Assembly (NCBI GenBank): GCA_017858255.1
Contig: JAFMBV010000027.1
Location: forward strand, 1-39,182
DNA: 39,182 nucleotides
Reading direction: 5' to 3'
Origin: Bacteriovoracaceae bacterium
GTDB taxonomy: Bacteria; Bdellovibrionota; Bacteriovoracia; Bacteriovoracales; Bacteriovoracaceae
The translations under genes were made by a program, and so were the position numbers. The notes under the pieces are model-generated. The model had not been told where the DNA came from, did not search any database, and saw nothing but the letters and a program-made list of their open reading frames with translations. Shown here one piece after another: positions 36,022-39,182 of this stretch. The first letter of the stretch is position 1, and every line of letters begins with the position of its first letter.

Positions 36022-36096
36022 AATTCTCTGTCCTTACTTATCTATTGTTTTAAAATTTATGACTTTATAACTTAATATCTTTTAGGTTATTAAAAT

Positions 36097-37347
36097 TTAG
36101 CTTTTTTTAATTTTAACTTTCTTAATCATATTGTTAACTATCTTAGTTACTTCTATCTCATAATCATCTTCTACTAACTTTGATCCAACTTGTACATTTC
36201 CATCAAGTTTGTTGAAAATCAAACCACCTAATGTGTCCCTTTTTTCCGCAACAATTCTTATTCCTGTTCTCTTTATAACATCTGAAACGAGAAGAGCGGA
36301 ATTAACAATGAATTCATCATCACCGACGTTGACGATTTCGTTCAACTCTTCATCATCAAACTCATCTCTTATCTCCCCAACCAGCTCTTCGAGTATATCT
36401 TCAAGAGTGACCAAGCCTTGTGTTACCCCAAACTCATCCTTAACCACGGCCATATGAGAGCTCTTTGCTTGCATAATCGCCAGAGCAGTAAATAATTTAG
36501 TTCGTTCAGAAAAAGAAATTATTGGTCTGATAAGATTCTTTAGATCTTTGTCGCTACTGTTTTGGTTAATAACGAGATCCTTTAAATGTACGATTCCAAT
36601 AACATCATCGATACTTTGATCAAATACTGGCAACCTAGTGTATCTATCATTCAACAAAATACCCAGGGCCTCATCAACATGAGTGTCTACAGAACAAGAC
36701 TTAATCCCAGCTCTATTTACCATGATCTCTTCTAAAACAATTTCTGAGGATTTTACCGTAGCGCCGATTACTCTTATTGGTGTAACTCCTCGTTTTTTTG
36801 AATGGGGTTTGACTTCTCTAGCGAGCATCATAAGATCCTCATAACTAGCAGGCCCATCTTCACCATCTTCATTCGCTTGAAACTTCTTGATTAAAGTATT
36901 TATGGATTTTTCAAATACCCAATGAATAGGAGTGAGTAATTTATGGAGGGCGTATAATGGCAGCGCTACAATCTTTGTAACCATAAAACTATTATTTGCT
37001 GCAATTGTTTTAGGAAGAATTTCTGAGAATATTAAAACTAAAATTGTCATTCCTGAGGTGGCAACCACTAGGCCCTTTTCTTCTCCAAAATGAGAAACAG
37101 CTAAACTACTCGCAGCCGCTGCACCGAAAATATTAACCACATTATTTCCAAGTAAAATAGTAACAAGGAGACTAGAGGTCGACCCACTAAGCTCTGTGGC
37201 CGCATGAAGAGAAATCGATGGGTTTTCTTTAAGCTTTTTTGCTAGATTTCGGGTATTCAACTTAAGAAGCGCAGTTTCACTTCCCGAAAAAAAAGCTGAA
37301 AATACTAAGCAGGAAAATATTAAAACTAAGAAATAAAAATCGCTCAC
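36097..37347 (-). CDS. CNNM/CorC (HlyC) family transporter-like protein
   Basis: 416 residues. A CNNM (DUF21) membrane domain with about four helices covers about 1-180 (FSAFFSGSETALLKLNTRNLAKKL, then SLLVTILLGNNVVNI and EILPKTIAANN). A CBS pair follows at about 205-325 (RLPVFDQSIDDVIGIVHLKDL, MAVVKDEFGVTQGLVTLEDI), and a CorC_HlyC domain from about 340 to the end. Family members act in magnesium or cobalt efflux or, in some cases, hemolysis. The start is GTG at 37347 with AAGGA six bases upstream; an overlapping ATG at 37349 is out of frame. It lies upstream of the RimK-RCK_C gene, and both carry ligand-sensing domains tied to ion transport. Confidence 0.9.
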   Translation of the reverse strand: MSDFYFLVLIFSCLVFSAFFSGSETALLKLNTRNLAKKLKENPSISLHAATELSGSTSSLLVTILLGNNVVNIFGAAAASSLAVSHFGEEKGLVVATSGMTILVLIFSEILPKTIAANNSFMVTKIVALPLYALHKLLTPIHWVFEKSINTLIKKFQANEDGEDGPASYEDLMMLAREVKPHSKKRGVTPIRVIGATVKSSEIVLEEIMVNRAGIKSCSVDTHVDEALGILLNDRYTRLPVFDQSIDDVIGIVHLKDLVINQNSSDKDLKNLIRPIISFSERTKLFTALAIMQAKSSHMAVVKDEFGVTQGLVTLEDILEELVGEIRDEFDDEELNEIVNVGDDEFIVNSALLVSDVIKRTGIRIVAEKRDTLGGLIFNKLDGNVQVGSKLVEDDYEIEVTKIVNNMIKKVKIKKS

Positions 37348-37532
37348 ATCGGTTCCTTTTAGGATTATTTTATTTAGTTGCTGCTATAATTCATGCTGAA
37401 AGCCTGCATCAATATATTGGATTTGGGCGAGAAATTAGTTTAAAAATTTCTAGTTTGATAAAAGGAACGGCCATGAGGCCAACAGAGCATAGAGTCATCT
37501 CCTCAAATGTATTTTACGCAACGACGAACGCC

Positions 37533-39182
37533 CTACCCCGTCGTCATCATACCTGATGCTATACCCGTCACAGTTTCCCTTAGAAGTTTAGAGTTTTTTC
37601 TTTCTAAAGAAATGAGTTGTATTAAATTGAGTGGATGAATCATAGGTGCCCTAAGATCAATACTCTCACCTAGCCATGGTCTAAACCATAAGTAGCTTTC
37701 TTCGCGAGTGATTTCATGAAAAAACCTTTCTGCTTTTTGTAATTCTTGATAAAAGTTTTCATAATAGGATTTCGCTTCCTGCTTTGACAGATTTTCTTCC
37801 AGATAAAGTCTAAAAACTCCAAGCTCTACTTTCTTAAGGGTAAACCCTAAAATTTTCATAAAACTCGAAAAGAAAGAGGAACCTTTATAAAATTGCATAA
37901 TTTCGTATTTATCCTCTACTTTTAAACTCTCCCATGCACTACCAATCCCCCACCAAGTGGGAAATAACACTCTTGTTTGAGTCCAACAAAGTACCCAGGG
38001 AATTGCCCTGATTTTGAATTGCTTCTGCCCGCTTGAACGACTGCTTGGCCTAGAACCTATCTTTAATTTGTCTAGATAACTATAGGGAGTTGATTGCGAT
38101 ACAAATGCAGGAAAACTATCTGCGGTAACAAAGTCTTGATAAGCTTTATTCGTAAATTGTACCAACTTTTTAAATGAATCAGAATCTGGCTCAACATGGC
38201 GGTGATCTCTTTGGTGGAATTCATGATAGATTTTTGCAACCTGACTTCTCATTACTTCAGGAGAACCAAAGTTTCTTCCGACCATCTCACCCTGAATGGT
38301 TGATTTAAAAATATTGACGGCTGATTTTGGCCACCAATTAATTTGCTCTTTTATAGAGCCACCACCTCTTTCAACACTTCCTCCATTCCCATGAAAGAAA
38401 ACGGGAGTCAGCTGATGCTTTTTAAAAAACTTATCTAAATCTATTAGTGTTTTTGAAATCAAAAAACGACTTGTTAATGTACCGTTTTCTTTGGCCGAGT
38501 CAGAGTAGCCCAACATTACTTCGAAGCGCCCAAACCATTTTTTCTTATGCCTGTTCTTTAACTCAGGCACCCTTTTATAAAGTTTTGTTAAAATTTCTTT
38601 ACTCTCCACTAGTGCTTGCTTTGTTTCAAATAATGGAACAACAGGTATAACTTGATCATTAAAAAAGTGTTTTACAAGTTCAATCCCATTTATTATATCC
38701 TCTTCGTTTTTAACCATACTGAGAACAAATCCACGCACATACCACCTTGGTTCAAATCCTGTAGAAATATCTTTAAGGGACTTCATCATTCCCTTTATTT
38801 TCTTTGATTCAACTCCATTACTCTCGATAACTTCGGAGTCTTCCCTAAATTCAAGAGGCAATACAAGTGCAGGATACAGCCAAGTAATACTCTCCACGTT
38901 TTTCAGATAAAAGTTCAGATCACCCCATACTTCTTTGTAAGATTTTAAAAGAGCCGTTAATCGCTCTCTAAAAGATTTAACCTTTTTGCCATCATTTATT
39001 TTAATACTACCTAGTGCCTTTAAGTCATCCATTAAAGCGACATGTTTGCCAACCAACGACTTCACCTTTACTTCCATATTCGCGTCTTTAAATAAGCTCA
39101 TGGAAGAGCGTAGATTATCCTCTGTAAAGGCCAGAAGTCTTGAGCGACTTTCTTGCAGGCTACTTTTCATCACCTTAGCGTC
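37533..39182 (-). CDS. ppc: phosphoenolpyruvate carboxylase, partial (C-terminal part), altered catalytic loop
   Basis: The frame is open through the right edge, so the N-terminal part, including the TAHPT catalytic His region, lies outside the window; a GTG at 39173 is not a likely start. The visible ~550 residues match the C-terminal two thirds of the enzyme that carboxylates PEP to oxaloacetate: MLGYSDSAKENG, FFHGNGGSVERGGG, QGEMVGRNFGSPEV, and FKIRAIPWVLCWTQTRVLFP. Two departures from the family are clear. The GRGGSxGRGG loop reads GNGGSVERGG, losing the first Arg and a Gly but keeping the second Arg. The C-terminal end reads IASGMMTTG instead of IAAGMRNTG. Activity may be changed. The gap to the CorC gene is 185 bases with no clear gene. 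Confidence 0.85.
   Translation of the reverse strand, partial: DAKVMKSSLQESRSRLLAFTEDNLRSSMSLFKDANMEVKVKSLVGKHVALMDDLKALGSIKINDGKKVKSFRERLTALLKSYKEVWGDLNFYLKNVESITWLYPALVLPLEFREDSEVIESNGVESKKIKGMMKSLKDISTGFEPRWYVRGFVLSMVKNEEDIINGIELVKHFFNDQVIPVVPLFETKQALVESKEILTKLYKRVPELKNRHKKKWFGRFEVMLGYSDSAKENGTLTSRFLISKTLIDLDKFFKKHQLTPVFFHGNGGSVERGGGSIKEQINWWPKSAVNIFKSTIQGEMVGRNFGSPEVMRSQVAKIYHEFHQRDHRHVEPDSDSFKKLVQFTNKAYQDFVTADSFPAFVSQSTPYSYLDKLKIGSRPSSRSSGQKQFKIRAIPWVLCWTQTRVLFPTWWGIGSAWESLKVEDKYEIMQFYKGSSFFSSFMKILGFTLKKVELGVFRLYLEENLSKQEAKSYYENFYQELQKAERFFHEITREESYLWFRPWLGESIDLRAPMIHPLNLIQLISLERKNSKLLRETVTGIASGMMTTG

Noticed and set aside
37521-37544. ACGACG/CGTCGT hairpin at the end of ppc as a terminator
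   Set aside because: Short stem with a 12-base loop, overlapping the stop codon and not followed by T residues.

Overview
The window is AT-rich, densely packed bacterial chromosome with several proteobacterial core families (YbcJ-type S4 protein, YaeQ, UPF0178, RbgA/YlqF). It also carries an unusual load of exported hydrolases: an M74 murein endopeptidase, endonuclease I and an astacin-type protease. With the low G+C, frequent TTG/GTG starts and a DUF1800/DUF1501 pair, this suggests a marine or soil Bdellovibrionota-like bacterium (Bacteriovorax/Halobacteriovorax type). That placement is inference from gene content only. No tRNA, rRNA, CRISPR array, insertion sequence or phage gene was recognised.

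Layout. 0-6.5 kb: a SulP anion transporter faces away from a two-gene unit made of a PEP-utilizing enzyme that ends at its phospho-histidine domain and a membrane-anchored PQQ-like beta-propeller protein; a small rhomboid-like protein converges on the unit. 6.6-9.0 kb: housekeeping genes, UPF0178-yaeQ on one strand and ybcJ-like/rbgA/DUF3820 on the other. 9.2-12.7 kb: exported proteins (MepA-like endopeptidase, a 428-residue protein with a possible Cys-His-Asp arrangement, a membrane-anchored unknown, endonuclease I).

12.7-18 kb is the most unusual part. Three HTTM-like polytopic membrane proteins (related to vitamin K-dependent gamma-carboxylase and to SdpB) each lie next to a small one-helix protein with an FP[FIY]S motif just after its membrane segment. 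A fourth, histidine-rich polytopic protein is embedded among them. 18-21.1 kb: a DUF1800 gene broken by a missing start, a nonsense codon and a frameshift, followed by an intact Tat-exported DUF1501 partner. 21.1-22.4 kb: a small exported protein and the astacin protease.

22.4-25.4 kb, all on the minus strand: universal stress protein, Hsp20, a Cys-rich protein, a CBS-pair protein and a zinc-ribbon protein, all with strong Shine-Dalgarno sequences; this looks like a stress or quiescence island. 26-34.6 kb: one 2875-codon gene for a cyclic beta-1,2-glucan synthase (GT84 + GH94). 34.8-39.2 kb: a RimK-like ligase fused to an RCK_C domain, a CNNM/CorC-type protein, and the C-terminal part of a phosphoenolpyruvate carboxylase with an altered catalytic loop that runs off the right edge.

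Best candidates for something undescribed: the repeated small-subunit/HTTM module with its histidine-rich companion; the PEP-utilizer/quinoprotein pair; the RimK-RCK_C fusion; and the variant PEP carboxylase.
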